Source of the DNA: Artemia franciscana
Lineage: Eukaryota > Arthropoda > Branchiopoda > Anostraca > Artemiidae
Direction: 5' to 3'
DNA: 64,000 nucleotides
Assembly (NCBI RefSeq): GCF_032884065.1
Contig: NC_088867.1
Coordinates: forward strand, 43,166,241-43,230,240
Made by a program: the position numbers and the translations under genes
In this document: one piece after another, positions 1-12,209 of the stretch
Layout: each line of letters opens with the position of its first letter
Position numbering within the stretch: the stretch's first letter is position 1
The notes under the pieces: generated by a model
What the model was told of the DNA's origin: nothing
The model's database searches: none
What the model saw: only the letters and a program-made list of their open reading frames with translations

Positions 1-1070
1 CTTAAGAATAGCATGGCTGAGGGGTCACAACTTTATATATGTACTTTGGATCTTTCTAAAGCTTTTGACAATGTAGTTTACAGTCAAGCTTTTTTTTCCC
101 TTTTTAATAATGGTGTAAAACTTTCAGTTATTTTTCTTCTTCGTTTTTGGTATGAGAATTCTTTCCTCTGAATTAATAAATCTGGATCTCCGTTTGTCCG
201 TTTATGTAGGGGTCTCAAACAGGGAGGGTTTTATCACCTAGTATATTCAAAATGTGCATTTCTGGTATTATAGATGAAATTAGATCAAATTATTTTATTG
301 GACTCTCAGGTGTTTCTTATCTTGTATATGCGGATGATCTTTTACTTTTGTGTAAAAACAGGCAAGGTCTCTCGTTTATGGTCTCAAAAGTTTCACGTCT
401 ATTTTCAAAAATTGGTCTTTCTCTTAATGTTGAGAAATGTGAATTTCTAGTTTTAAATGGTCTGACTTCCTCTAATGCTCCCTTAGCTTGTTGCGGTTTT
501 TCTATGCCCTTTGTTTCCGCCTTTTCGTGGTTGGGTATTACTGTTACGAATTCAATTTCTTGCCTACGGCAGTGCACTGTTCGTGATGTTCAAAAGAAAA
601 TTCAAATGGGCTATTCAAAGATAGTTGCTAATCGAGGGAAGTATAATAGACGTGAACTGGGTAGGCTATTTGCTACATTCTGTGATCTTTCTCTCCTTTA
701 TCTTTCTGGTATTTATCTCCTTCTAAAGAAAAAATATGTTAATCAGATTCGGACTTTTTATTTCAGATATTGTAAATTTTTACTTTATCTCCCCCCTTGG
801 TATAACAATAGGAAGATAATTCGCAAGTTTGATGTCCCTGACAAGTGCAAAGTTGGCTCTCCTGCATGGAAGGTTGTCGGAATCAGCTTTTTATCGTTTA
901 TTACCTCATCATCCTTTGGTCCATCTGTACGGTTAATTTCATTGTAGCGTAGTGTTTCTCTATTTGTAGTGTATTTTATTTGCAGTGTATATCATTTTTT
1001 TTCTTTTTGTTACTCTACAAGTGCCATAACTTGTTATGATGAAGGTTATAAATAAATTATTATTGTAATA
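1..1070 (+). mobile_element. 3' part of a degenerate non-LTR retrotransposon (LINE)
   Basis: Translation in and around 1-947 gives reverse transcriptase motifs in the right order: a DLSKAFD block near 50-70, a GLKQGG block near 210-228, and a YADDLLLL catalytic block near 325-350. The unit ends after the stop at 945-947 with about 120 bp of AT-rich sequence finishing in an AATAAATTATTATTG-type tail near 1045-1070. The left side runs off the window, so the endonuclease is not seen. A stop near 169 and a one-base frame break near 228 show it is dead. Confidence 0.8.
252..947 (+). pseudogene. LINE reverse transcriptase, C-terminal half
   Basis: This open frame of 231 codons encodes the palm of a non-LTR reverse transcriptase. 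YADDLLLL lies at about residues 26-33 and supplies the two catalytic aspartates. It is followed by a GLSLNVEKCEFL block, typical of the region after the active site, and by an FSWLGITV block. The ATG is not a true start. The frame continues an upstream RT frame (SKAFD, GLKQGG) after a one-base shift near 228. No RNase H domain is visible. The clade cannot be fixed from this fragment; CR1/Jockey-type elements are possible. The protein would have copied its own RNA at a nicked target site. Confidence 0.75.
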
Positions 1071-1115
1071 ATACCCTAAATACATCCTAATATATAGCAT
1101 CAATATTTTGTGTTT

Positions 1116-1150
1116 TAGAGTTTCGTTTACTATAGAGCCGGGTCGCTCAC
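1116..1150 (-). repeat. Short 5' fragment of family 1 element
   Basis: The segment reads, on the minus strand, like the GAGCGACCCGGCTC...AAACTCTAAAA part of the family 1 5' end seen at 9056, 38066 and 50067. Both the outermost palindrome and the interior are missing, so it is a truncated scrap next to the LINE tail. Confidence 0.6.
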
Positions 1151-2603
<1,453 letters not shown>

Positions 2604-2655
2604 TCTATATATATAAAAATAAGTTGTCTGTCTGTGTGTCTGTCTGTCTGTCAGG

Positions 2656-2800
2656 TGACGTCATGTTTCTGTGTCGACTGACGTCATGAAGTTAGTTGTC
2701 GTCATTTTTGCTATGACGGTGACGTCATTAAAGATATTTAGTCATGAAGTTAGTTGTCGTCATTTTTGCTTTGACGGTGACGTCATTAAAGATATATAAG
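2656..2800 (+). promoter_or_regulatory. Putative Helitron promoter: four TGACGTCA palindromes and a TATA-like box
   Basis: TGACGTCA, the canonical CREB/ATF binding palindrome, occurs at 2656-2663, 2679-2686, 2720-2727 and 2778-2785. TATATAA lies at about 2793-2799, roughly 30 bp before the first ATG at 2827. A 58-bp tandem duplication (2685-2742 and 2743-2800) carries part of the cluster. The motif match is seen directly; control of transcription is inferred. Confidence 0.5.
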
Positions 2801-2826
2801 ACATATGTTCACGTAAAAATCTATTA

Positions 2827-3891
2827 ATGTTTAAGTTTAAAATGACTGATGAACTTACAATGGCAAAAGCCGATGAAGATGCTCAAAGAGTGTATGCCAA
2901 AAAACTTGCTGCTGATAGAGAAAGTCAGAAAAGAAAGCGTGCCGAGGAATCAAAAGAACAGCAAGGAAACAGGCTTGAGGCTGATAGAGAAAGAAAGAAC
3001 AGAAAGCGTGCCGAGGAATCAAAAGAACAGCAAGGAAACAGGCTTGAGGCTGATAGAGAAAGAAAGAACAGAAAGCGTGCCGAGGAATCAAAAGAACAGC
3101 AAGGAAACAGGCTTGAGGCTGATAGAGAAAGAAAGAACAGAAAGCGTGCCGAGGAACTAACAAAGCAACGCGAAAGCAGACTTGCTGCTAAAAGAGAAAG
3201 TGAAAAAATAAGGCGTGCCGAGGAATCACAAGAACAGCAAGAAATCAGGCTTGATGCTGATAGAGAAAGTAAGAAAAGAAAGCGTGCCGAGGAATCACAA
3301 GAACAGCAAGAAATCAGGCTTGCTGCTGATAGAGAAAGTAAGAAAAGAAAGCGTGCCGAGGAATCAGAGCAACCTGAAAGTTATCGCCTGGCTTTCAGGT
3401 ACAGCCCAGTCGATGATTATAGCTTGAGTAGATGTGTTCAAATCGGGACAATGTCTAAAATTTGTCCCTATTGCAAGGCCTTGAAATTCAATCGTGAAAC
3501 AATGGGAATGTGTTGCGCCTCAGGAAAAGTTAAACTTTCTCTATTGGCTGCACCACCAGAGCCATTGAAGACTTTCCTTACTGGAACTACGTCAGAATTT
3601 AAGCGTTTTTTGTCAAAAATCAGAAAATACAACTCATGTTTCCAAATGACGTCGTTTGGAGCCCAAATCGAAAATCCAGATCAATTTATGTCTACTTTCA
3701 AAGTAAAAGGGCAAATTTATCATAGAGCAGGGTCCCTTCTACCATTCTCAGGCGAGAATCATAAATTTTTACAATTGTACTTCATCAGTGATAGAAATTC
3801 TGAATTGAATGCACGTTGCGAAATTTCTCCCAACGTTGAAAGGACAATCGTTCCCAATTGCAACATCTTTTCCACGAAAATAATAATTTAG
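2827..3891 (+). pseudogene. Helitron Rep-helicase protein, N-terminal part (charged repeats and zinc finger)
   Basis: The 354-codon frame starts at the first ATG after the TATA-like box. Residues about 25-185 form a highly charged, helix-prone region built from a 23-residue (69-bp) repeat containing KRAEES and EQQ. Three middle copies are almost identical in DNA, so they duplicated recently. A Cys-rich block follows: CPYCKALKF near residue 212 and a GMCCASGKV block, then PPEPLKTFLTG. This matches the conserved zinc-finger-like segment before the Helitron_like_N domain. The frame ends by a shift near 3850; the protein continues in the frame of 3858-4784. Confidence 0.85.
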
Positions 3892-4784
3892 TGCGTCTGT
3901 TCAAAACAGCCATCGATTTGATGCCTACTGATACGCATAAAATTGTTATATCCGCTGACAAAACGCCTCCTGGCCAACATGTGCGTAGATACAATGCTCC
4001 AACTATCGACGAAGTGGCAATCGTTATGGTCGGTGATCAGTTTTTACCTCGAGATATTATTCTTCATATGCGAAACGCTCAGTTGTTAAGAATTGCTGAA
4101 ACTCATCGATGCTACGATGCCCTACAATATCCTATCATTTTTTGGGATGGAGCCGACGGCTATCACTTTAATATTAAATTGATGAATCCAGCCACTAACA
4201 AAGAAATGAATAAGAAATGCAGTGCAATGCATTATTATTCCTATAGACTAATGATTCGGCAGGATGAAGAAAATTATATTTTAAAATGCCGTGAATTGTT
4301 TCACCAATTTGTCGTTGATATGTATGCTAAAATTGAATCAGAACGTTTGCTATATATCCGCCTGAATCAGACCAAGCTCCGCTCTGAACAATACATTCAT
4401 TTGCGAGATGCAGTTATAAATGACGGTAATACCACAAACGTTGAAAGATTAACAATTTTACCTTCGTCATATGCTGGCAGTCCCCGTCATATGCATGAAT
4501 ATGCTCAAGATGCTATTGCGTATGTTCGTCTCTATGGTCGTCCAGATTTATTTATTACATTTACATGTAATCAATCTTGGGACGAGATACTGCAGCTTTT
4601 ACTTCAAGGACAATCGGCGGTTCATAGGCATGACATTACGGCCCGTGTCTTCCGGCAAAAGTTGAAATCACTGATAAACTACATAGTAAAACTTGAAGTG
4701 TTTGGGTCAGTGCGGTGCTGGATGTACTCAGTGGAATGGCAAAAACGAGGTTTGTCTCACGCACATACTAATCTGGCTACATAA
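3858..4784 (+). pseudogene. Helitron Rep-helicase protein, Helitron_like_N / first HUH part
   Basis: This frame continues the preceding one after a frameshift and encodes the Helitron_like_N region. Visible blocks are YNAPTIDEVAIVMVGD, HRCYDALQYPIIFWDG, GSPRHMHEYAQDAIAYV, GRPDLFITFTCN and YSVEWQKRGLSHAH. RPDLFITFTCN and the HAH metal-binding motif belong to the HUH endonuclease that nicks and joins DNA ends during rolling-circle transposition. The frame breaks just after HAH near 4765, so the nuclease is split between two frames. The ATG given is internal; the real start is at 2827. Confidence 0.88.
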
Positions 4785-7572
4785 AAAAATTACTTCGAAC
4801 GAAATTGATGATGTGATTTCCGCTGAAATACCTGATAAAAATGTCGATAAGGAGTTACATGATATTATTGTAAAAAATATGATACATGGACCTTGCGGTG
4901 CACTGAACGAAAATTCACCATGCATGGCCAAAGGAAGGTGCACAAAGCAATATCCTCGACTTTTAGTATCAAACACAATTACTGGCAATGATGGTTACCC
5001 ACAATATAGAAGAAGATCTACTGAAGATGGCGGTAAAACAGCAATAATAAAGAAGCGTAACGGTACCACCATCGAAGTAGATAACCAGTGGGTTGTTCCA
5101 TATTCCCCATTATTATCAAAAGCATTTAATGCACACATAAACGTTGAATACTGTAACTCCGTAAAGGCAATCAAATACATATGTAAATACGTCAACAAAG
5201 GCAGTGACATGGCAGTTTTTGGCTTGCAGCCCGAAATCAAAGATTTCGACGAAATCGTACAATATCAGGCTGGAAGATACATAAGCAGTAATGAAGCTGT
5301 TTGGCGAATTCTTTCATTTCCGATACATGAACGTAGTCCAGCTATTGTTCACTTAGCGGTACATTTACAGAATGGTCAACGTGTTTATTTCACGGAAGCC
5401 AACGTGCAACAAAGAGCCCTGAATCCACCGGATACAACATTAACAGCTTTTTTTTCGCTTTGCAAAAATGATTATTTTGCAAAAAAACTGCTGTATACTG
5501 AAGTGCCTTCGTATTACACGTGGAATACTAAAAATAAAGTATTTGAACGTCGAAAACAGGGTAAGTCAGTCGACGGCCAACCTACCATCTTCAAAGATAC
5601 CACGATAGGAAGACTCTACACCGTTCACCCCAATCAACATGAATGCTTCTTTCTACGCCTGCTTTTGGTGAATGTACCCGGTCCGACATCCTTTGAGTAT
5701 TTGAGAACTGTAAATGGTACTATACATGACACTTACCGTAGTGCATGCCAAGCTCTGAATTTATTAGAGAATGACCAACACTGGGATAACTGCATCAATG
5801 ACGCGTGCGAAACGTCAACCCCAAGTCAAATTCGTGCATTGTTTGGCATCATTTTAACAACTTGCTCTCCATCAGCTCCTACAGAGTTATGGGAAAAATA
5901 TAAGTCAAAAATGTCCGAAGATATACTCCATCGAAAACAGTTAGAGACGTCAGATATGAGTTTTGATTTTACATCAGAAATTTATAACTACACTTTAGTT
6001 ATTATAGAAGATTTGTGCGTACGTATGGCAAACAAACCTCTTCAGGATTTGGGAATGCCTTCACCTAACCGTATCGCCGCTGTTTCGACATGTGTAGAAT
6101 TGGATCGTGAACAAAGTTACAGTACGAGTGATCTATTGTCGTATGTACAAAATAACATTTCCAAGTTAACGTCGGAACAAAAAGACATTTATGATACGAT
6201 AATGCATTGTGTCGATAACAACGTTGGAGAAATTTTCTTTTTGGATGCGCCAGGAGGTACTGGTAAAACGTTTGTGATAAAACTGATTCTGGCATCAATT
6301 CGATCAAAAAATGATATAGCGTTGGCAATTGCGTCGTTCGGAATAGCCGCAACATTGCTGCCTGGTGGAAGAACTGCTCATTCCGCTTTGAAATTGCCTC
6401 TGAATTTGCATTCTACAGAAACTCCCACGTGCAATATTTCCAAATCATCTGGGATGGGTAAAGTATTGCAGCAATGCAAACTTATTATTTGGGATGAGTG
6501 CACAATGGCACGCAAAAAATCGCTCGAGGCTCTGGATCAATGCTTGAAAGATTTGAGAGGGAAGTCGAAACCCTTTGGCAGCACATTAATATTGCTTGCG
6601 GGAGATTTCAGGCAAACATTACCTATAATACCTAGATCAACTCCTGCAGACGAAATGAATGCTTGCCTGAAAAATTCTAATTTATGGGCACACGTAAAAA
6701 TATTAAAATTAACTACAAATATGCGTGTCCGATTGCAAAACAATGACTCTGGTCAAACATTTTCAGATCAATTGCTGGCAATTGGAAACGGAAAGCTCCC
6801 AGTAGACTCAATTTCAGGACGTATACAACTACCTGCTGATTTCTGTAATTTAGTGACGTCCAAAAATGAATTGATTGTAAAAGTATTTCCGAATATTCTA
6901 AAAAATTATAAAAATAATAAATGGCTAAGTGAAAGAGCGATTCTCGCACCCAAAAATATAGACGTCCACGAAATCAACAATATTGTTTTGACCAAGATTC
7001 GAGACCAGGCAGTCCTTTACAAGTCAGTCGACACAGTTTTGGAACCAAATGAAGCGGTTAATTATCCATCTGAATTTTTAAATTCCATAGATCTTTCAGG
7101 GTTTCCACCACACATGCTACAACTAAAAATAGGCGTACCAATAATACTTTTAAGAAATATTAACCCACCAAAGCTTTGCAATGGCACGCGACTTGCCGTA
7201 AAAAAAACAATGGAAAACCTAATAGAGGCCACAATCTTGACAGGGCCTTTTGAGGGTGAGGCTGTTCTTATTCCTCGCATTCCCATGATTCCAACGGATC
7301 TGCCTTTTCAATTTAAAAGATTGCAATTCCCAATTCGATTAGCATTTGCAATCACCATTAACAAAGCTCAAGGTCAATCATTAGAAAAATGTGGTATAGA
7401 TCTTAATACTGATTGTTTTTCCCATGGACAATTGTACGTTGCATGTTCGAGGGTCGGTAAACCTGACAATCTATTTATATGCAGCGACAATTGGACAGCG
7501 AAGAATGTTGTATATTCGCAAATTTTACGCAGTTCATTTGTATTGTATCTATCTATCTATCTATCTATATAA
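4693..7572 (+). pseudogene. Helitron Rep-helicase protein, Rep C-terminal part plus Pif1-type helicase
   Basis: The 959-codon frame begins in frame overlap with the preceding part; the homologous sequence starts near codon 25 (ILIWLHKK). A Rep tyrosine motif, AIKYICKYVNKG, lies near 5170-5200 with two tyrosines four residues apart, as in Y2 Helitron Rep proteins. The helicase follows: Walker A GGTGKT at 6253-6270, Walker B IIWDE near 6484-6500, LLAGDFRQTLP, TNMRV, ITINKAQGQSLEKCGIDL and GQLYVACSRV. These are superfamily 1B Pif1 motifs, all intact here. Homology ends at NVVYSQILRS. The last residues and the stop come from the adjacent TCTA repeat of the next Helitron end. Confidence 0.92.
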
Positions 7573-7836
7573 AAACGAGTTGTGTGTATGCATGCTTGTT
7601 TGTCTGTAAAAAGAGCGTTTGTATATGCCGTCATTATTAGTACATACGGCTTTGTATATGCACAGACAATGGGAAAGCCAAGAATGTTGTATATTCGCAA
7701 TTTTTACGCAGTTTGAAACACATATATAAATCTATCTATATTCACAGGTGGGACACAGGGACACAACTACAATGGCGCGTAACGACTTACGCGCGCGGTG
7801 GGGCTTGGGGGGCGCGAAACGCCTACGCAGCGTCAC
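7548..7836 (+). mobile_element. Short non-autonomous Helitron or Helitron end pair
   Basis: At 7548 a (TCTA)n-TATATAAAAACGAGTTG stretch followed by GTTTGTCTGT resembles another Helitron 5' end. From 7672 the sequence repeats the last helicase codons of the upstream Helitron (compare 7489-7530). It then continues into a GC-rich tail with an 8-bp stem hairpin at 7775-7794 (GCGCGTAA, loop CGAC) and a second small stem at 7811-7823. GC-rich 3' hairpins are characteristic of Helitrons. No clean CTRR end is visible. It could be an internally deleted copy inserted at the 3' end of the larger Helitron. Confidence 0.6.
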
Positions 7837-8490
<654 letters not shown>

Positions 8491-9023
8491 TCACATATTA
8501 ACACACAGAATCTGATAAAAACACACACACAAAGTCCAAAAAAAATTACGAGTCCCAATATAATTCCATGCCACAAATATTCAAAGACGAAAAATTTAAA
8601 GTTTAAAAAAATTGGGGAGGGGGACATTGGGGCCCGATGAGGGGGAGGAAATGGGGTCCAGTATGGGAACTTGGGGGACCCAAATTTATGTGGAAACCCT
8701 GGTAATGGAAAATTGGTATTCTCATGACCATTACATTGTAATAAGGATATCTTGACCGTTATTGGAAATACAATTTTTTTAGATCAAAACAAAGCTCATT
8801 GATAATAAAAATAATTTGTCAGTCTGGCAATTATCTTGAATCACAGTGGTATGCATGCTCATGAAATAATGCCAAAATCAGTGCATGAAAACAGATCAAT
8901 GATAGCATTTACCGAAAGTCAGACTCTCATTGACAAATTCATTGTACAGTTAACTTGTTACGACATAGTGACGCTTGATACAGCGGGCTAGCGTCCCGGA
9001 TAGAATACATTGATTGCCTAGAA
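8491..9023. other. No gene recognised
   Basis: A G-rich stretch at 8610-8690 is followed by AT-rich sequence up to the sharp left edge of the family 1 copy at 9024. Nothing else is recognisable. Confidence 0.5.
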
Positions 9024-9381
9024 TCAAACAGTTCGTGGTACCGAACTGTGATAAGGAGCGACCCGGCTCAATAGTAAACGAACCTCTAAAAAACCAAATT
9101 TTGATAATAAAAGATACATCAATAGAATTGGATTTTCATGCTGATTATAAATATATAAGTTTCATCAAATTTAGTCTTTGTCATCAAAAGTTACGAGCCT
9201 GAGAAAATTTGCGTCATTTTGGAAAATAGGGCGGAACAACCCCTAAAAATATTAGAATCTTAACGAAAATCACACCATCACATTCATCGTATCAGAGAAC
9301 CCTGTAGTATAAATTTCAAGGTCCTATCTAGAAAAATGTGGAATATCGCATTTTTTTTGCCAGAAGACAGATCACGGGTGC

Positions 9382-9421
<40 letters not shown>

Positions 9422-10722
9422 TCAGGGGTCATCGTATCGACCAGGTGGTCCTAGAATTTCACAAGAGGGCTCATTCTAACGGAAATGAAAAGTTCTAGTG
9501 CCCTTTTTAAGTGACCAAAAAAATTGGAGGGAACTTAGGCCCCCTCCCACGCTCATTTTTTCTCAAAGTCAACGGCTCAAAATTTTGAGATAGCCGTTTT
9601 GTTCCGCATAGTCGAAAACCATAATAACTATGTCTTTGGGGATGACTTACTCCCCCACAGTACCTGGGGGAGGGGTTGTAAGTAACAAACTTTGACCAAT
9701 GTTTACATACAGTAATGGTTATTGGGAAGCGCACAGACGTTTTCAGTGGGATTTTTTGGTTTGGGGTAGATTTGAAGGGAGGGAGCTATGTGGGAGGATC
9801 TTTCTTTGGAGGAATATGTTATGGGGGAAGAGAAATTCAATGAAAAGGGCGCGGGATTTTCTAAAATTACTACAAAAAAAAAACAATGAAAAAATAAAAC
9901 ATGAAAAGGTTTTTTCAATTGAAAGTAAGGAGTAGCATCAAAACTTAAAACGAACAGAGATTATTACGCATATGAGGGGCTCTAAAAATTTAGAGCCCCT
10001 GATATGCGAAGATAAAAGAAGACAAATACCTCGCTCTTTATGCTAAAGTATTTTTAGTAATCTAAACTATTTATTCTACGGCCTTTCTGATTCAGGGGTT
10101 ATTCTTAAAGAATTGGGACAAAACTTAAGATTTAGTGTAAAGAGCGAGGTATTAACGAGGGAACAAACCCCCTCATATACATAATAAAAAAAATTAAATT
10201 TTTTCACTAATAAAAACATTCGTTAAAAATTAAAAGTTCTAGTTGCCTTTTAAAATAACCAAAAAATTGGAGGGCAACAGTACTCCTTCCCCACCCCTTA
10301 TTTCTCAAAATCGTCTGATCAAAACTAAGAGAAAGCCATTTAGCCAAAAAAAGAATTAATATGCAAATTTCATTTAGTAATTTATGTACAGAGAGCCAAA
10401 ATCAAACATGCATTAAATCAAAAACGTTCAGAAACTAAATTAAAAAAAACTAGTTTGTTTAACTGAAAGTAAGGAGCGACATTAAAACTTAAAACGAACA
10501 GAAATTACTCCGAATATGAAATGGGTTGTCCCCTCCGCAATCTCCCGCTCTTTACGCTAAAGGTTGACTGTTTGCCACAGTTAAAACAATTAAAAACTTT
10601 AGCGTAAAGAGCGAGGGATTGCGGAGGGGACAACTCATTTCATATACGGAGTAATTTCTGTTCGTTTTAAGTTTTAATGTCGCTCCTTACTTTCAGTTAA
10701 AAAAACTAGTTTTTTAAATAAA
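9024..10722 (+). mobile_element. Family 1 element, copy A (near full length)
   Basis: It starts TCAAACAGTTCGTGG with the terminal palindrome CAGTTCGT-GGTA-ACGAACTG (one base changed here) and ends in the long 3' hairpin at 10441-10722. Order inside: 5' block, T-rich tract (9377-9421, here with an ATT expansion), a block beginning near TTCTAGTGCCC, a middle block with the AAAGAGCGAGGTATT motif, a second diverged TTCTAGTTGCC block (10239), and the hairpin. No coding capacity is evident. Comparison with the copies at 12210, 38031 and 58059 defines the ends. Confidence 0.85.
10441..10722. repeat. Long inverted repeat (3' hairpin of family 1 copy A)
   Basis: The arms, about 10441-10562 and 10596-10722, are almost perfect reverse complements over some 120 bp, separated by about 33 bp. 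Each arm holds AACTGAAAGTAAGGAGCGAC, AACGAACAGAAATTACTCC and CGCTCTTTACGCTAAAG in mirrored order. Confidence 0.92.
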
Positions 10723-11507
10723 TTACTAAGACCATAATATCATCAATGACTTGTTGAATCACTGGAGTAACGTGTTGTTCTTTTACCATAGAAAATCAGG
10801 GGTCTCACGTTTGATTCATACATTTGATATAAATTTCATAAAATTAAGGAAAAACAGCCTTTACGCTAAACAATGTGTCGTCGAATAGTAAATTAGAATA
10901 TGGGCCTACTTGTATCTGTGTAGAGGATACGATGGATTGGTAATTCCAATAGTACATCAGGGTAGGGCTGTCATTAAACCCAATGAGGGGATACGGAGGC
11001 TTAGAAACCCCGAAACCACACCAGAATAGAGTTGCCATCAATTCCATTGAGGGGATACGAAGGGTTATTATCTTCTTAGAATAAATTACTAAGAACATAA
11101 TATCATCAATAACCTATTTACTCAGATGAGTAATGTGTTGTTCTTTTACCATAGAAGATCAGGGGTCTCACGTTTGATTCATACATTAGACATAAATTTC
11201 ATAAAATTATTGAAAAACAGCCTTGAAGCTAAGAAAAGTGTCGTCAAATAGTAAATTAGGATATGGAACCACTTGTATCTGTGTAGAGGATACGAAAAAT
11301 TAGTAACTCCAATATCATATCGGGATAGGGCTGCCATTAAACCCAATGAGGGGATACGGGGGCTTAGAAACCCGAATAGTACATCGGAACAGGGTTGTTA
11401 TCAAATCCATTGTGGGTAAGCAAGGAGAGTAACTCCAATATTAAACCAGCATAGGGCTGTTTTAATAGCCACTGAAGTAAAACAAGGGGTTGGCAGCTCC
11501 AGTAGTA
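10717..11507. repeat. Tandem duplication (363-bp period) containing a degenerate minisatellite
   Basis: The segment starting AATAAATTACTAAG at 10717 recurs at 11080 with high similarity. Within each unit a roughly 60-70-bp sub-repeat recurs, containing CATAGGGCTG-, AAACCCAATGAGGGGATACG- and AACTCCAATA-type blocks. No open frame of note is present. Confidence 0.85.
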
Positions 11508-12209
11508 CAAAATAAACATGTGTTTTTTCAATTGAAAGTAAGGAGTAGCATTAAAACATAAAACGAACAGAGATTTTTACGCATATGAGGTGTTTTTTTC
11601 CTCCTAAATACCTTGCTCTTTATGCTAAAGTATTTTTATTAATTTCAACTATTCATTCTACGGCCTTTCTGATTGAAGGGTAATTCTTAAAGAATTGGGA
11701 CAAAAGTTAAGATTTAGTTTAAAGAGCGAGGTATTAACGAGAGGACAAACCCCCTCATATAAATAATAAAAATATAATAATATAGAAGTTTCTTACGTAA
11801 GTTAATTCGTAAGTTACGTATATTTTTTACTAATAAAAACGTTTGTTAACAATTAAAGTTCTACTTGCTTTTTTAAGTAGCTGAAAGATTCGAGGGCAGC
11901 ACGCCTCCTTCCCCATCCATTTTTTCTCAAAATCGTCTGATCAAAACTAACAGAAAGCTATTTAGCCAGAAAAAGAATTAATATGCAAATTTCATTTTAA
12001 TAATTTATGTGCGGAGAGCCAAAATCAAACATGCATTAATTCAAAAACGTTCAGAAATTAAATAAAAAAAAACTAGTTTTTTAACTGAAAGTAAGGAGCG
12101 ACATTACAAGTTAAAACGAACAGAAATTACTCCGTGTATGAAAGGAGCTGTTCCCTTCTCAACGCCCCGCTCTTTATGCTAAAGTTTTTTACTGTTTAAC
12201 AAAGTAGAG
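11508..12209 (+). mobile_element. Family 1 element, partial copy A2
   Basis: It begins inside the element (TTTTTTCAATTGAAAGTAAGG at about 11524) and runs through the second half into the left arm and loop of the 3' hairpin. It is cut there by the TCAAACAG start of copy B at 12210. The right arm is absent. Confidence 0.82.

Larger units (their letters stand above)
2604..7547 (+). mobile_element. Autonomous Helitron (rolling-circle DNA transposon), inactivated
   Basis: The 5' end, TCTATATATATAAAAATAAG followed by GTCTGTCTGT repeats, is the kind of terminus many animal Helitrons carry, starting with TC after an A. Behind it lie a promoter-like region and a single large gene with a zinc-finger region, an HUH replication-initiator domain and a Pif1-type helicase, the standard animal Helitron layout. 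Two frameshifts (near 3850 and 4765) break the gene. The native 3' end is displaced: sequence matching the last helicase codons recurs at 7672-7713, followed by GC-rich hairpins at 7775-7823 that look like a Helitron 3' end. The true end is either there or lost at about 7547. Confidence 0.85.

Noticed and set aside
9507..9935. Short frames in family 1 copies (also near 12684, 28435, 32389, 38525, 50510, 58502) with similar peptides
   Set aside because: The similarity reflects shared repeat DNA. Frames are short, differ in start and stop between copies, and show no sign of protein-level constraint.
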